Source: Pseudomonadota bacterium (GTDB lineage Bacteria; Pseudomonadota; Gammaproteobacteria; Burkholderiales; JAJZUU01). From it: DNA of 38,331 nucleotides. The number at the start of each line of letters is the position of its first letter. Positions within the stretch are counted from its first letter, which is position 1. The position numbers were made by a program, and so were the translations under genes. The notes beneath the pieces were generated by a model. The model did not search any database and was not told the origin of the DNA. It saw nothing but the letters and a program-made list of their open reading frames with translations. This document shows positions 38,189-38,331 of the stretch, piece by piece. The DNA is taken from NCBI GenBank assembly GCA_021848325.1, contig JAJZUU010000024.1:1-38331 (forward strand), read 5' to 3'.

Positions 38189-38331
38189 GAGCCTGTCGGA
38201 CTTAAAGAATCGAAGCGAAAATTCGGCTGGCCGAGGACAGATTTTGTCGATTTTGCAGGTCAATAGTCGTTCTATTGACCAAAAAAGCGGCGAAATATGG
38301 ACCGGTCAGGTGGATTTGCAGCCGATTTCCT
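38186..38331. mobile_element. MITE-like element, family A, copy 2 (right end outside window)
   Basis: It begins with the same TAGGAGCCTGTCGGACTT terminal repeat as copy 1, in the same orientation, and aligns without gaps for 146 bp to the window edge, with about a dozen substitutions. The internal hairpin GGTCAATAG/CTATTGACC is identical. By comparison with copy 1 about 20 bp, including the right terminal repeat, should lie beyond the window. Its first three bases are the stop codon of the GH57 gene. Confidence 0.85.

Noticed and set aside
38075-38263. 62-codon minus-strand frame in family A copy 2
   Set aside because: It is the product of translating the element itself (CPRPAEFSLRFFKSDRLL) and is not an independent gene.

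Overview
The window reads as GC-rich chromosome of a flagellated Gram-negative bacterium, most likely a betaproteobacterium, perhaps of the Nitrosomonadales-type environmental lineages. The reasons are the FlgK/FlgL insert domains, a proteobacterial DnaE, the divergent tesA/ybbA-ybbP arrangement, mfd and ispD-ispF close together, the SelD/MnmH pair, and a glgB/glgC glycogen locus with a GH57 enzyme. The lineage is inferred from gene content only. No rRNA, tRNA, CRISPR array or prophage was seen.

Layout. 1-2058: 3' end of flgK, then flgL. 2048-6356 (minus): mfd then serB. 6493-10353: a block between mfd and ispD holding a phosphoribosyltransferase (plus) and, on the minus strand, MEMO1-like, AMMECR1-like and radical SAM genes (the AmmeMemoRadiSam triad) plus a translationally coupled alpha/beta hydrolase. 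10510-12343: ispD, ispF and thpR. 12393-15156: host-attachment-family protein (minus), then the divergent selenium pair mnmH and selD. 15371-17812: a 63-aa protein and an OmpR-type two-component system. 17830-21723: tesA-like esterase, divergent and start-overlapping with ybbA-ybbP. 21963-23996: purT, a group II truncated haemoglobin and a glycine-zipper protein. 24198-27175 (minus): rhlE, a degraded YhdH-like fragment and a U32 peptidase of the TrhP type. 27262-30717: dnaE. 30801-38188: carbohydrate storage locus, with pgi and glgB on minus, and glgC and a GH57 enzyme on plus.

Small non-coding palindromic elements are the most striking feature. Three families are visible. Family A (15208-15373 and 38186-end) has perfect 18-bp terminal repeats. 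Family B (21725-21846 and 23998-24112) is in inverted orientation around purT-globin-glycine zipper. Family C (36121-36454) is a composite hairpin array that fills the glgC/GH57 gap. All five insertions lie at or within a base or two of a stop codon. Family A supplies the stop codon of two genes, family C appears to have duplicated the glgC stop codon, and the target duplication of one family B copy contains the stop codon of its neighbour.

The least understood gene set is the AmmeMemoRadiSam block. Its three core families are widely conserved and lack an agreed bacterial function. Here they carry two additional enzymes, a hydrolase coupled by an overlapping ATGATGA and a PRPP-binding transferase on the opposite strand whose 3' end overlaps the hydrolase by 77 bp. 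The remainder is largely housekeeping: DNA repair and replication, isoprenoid precursors, tRNA wobble modification by selenium (MnmH) and hydroxylation (TrhP), and glycogen turnover.
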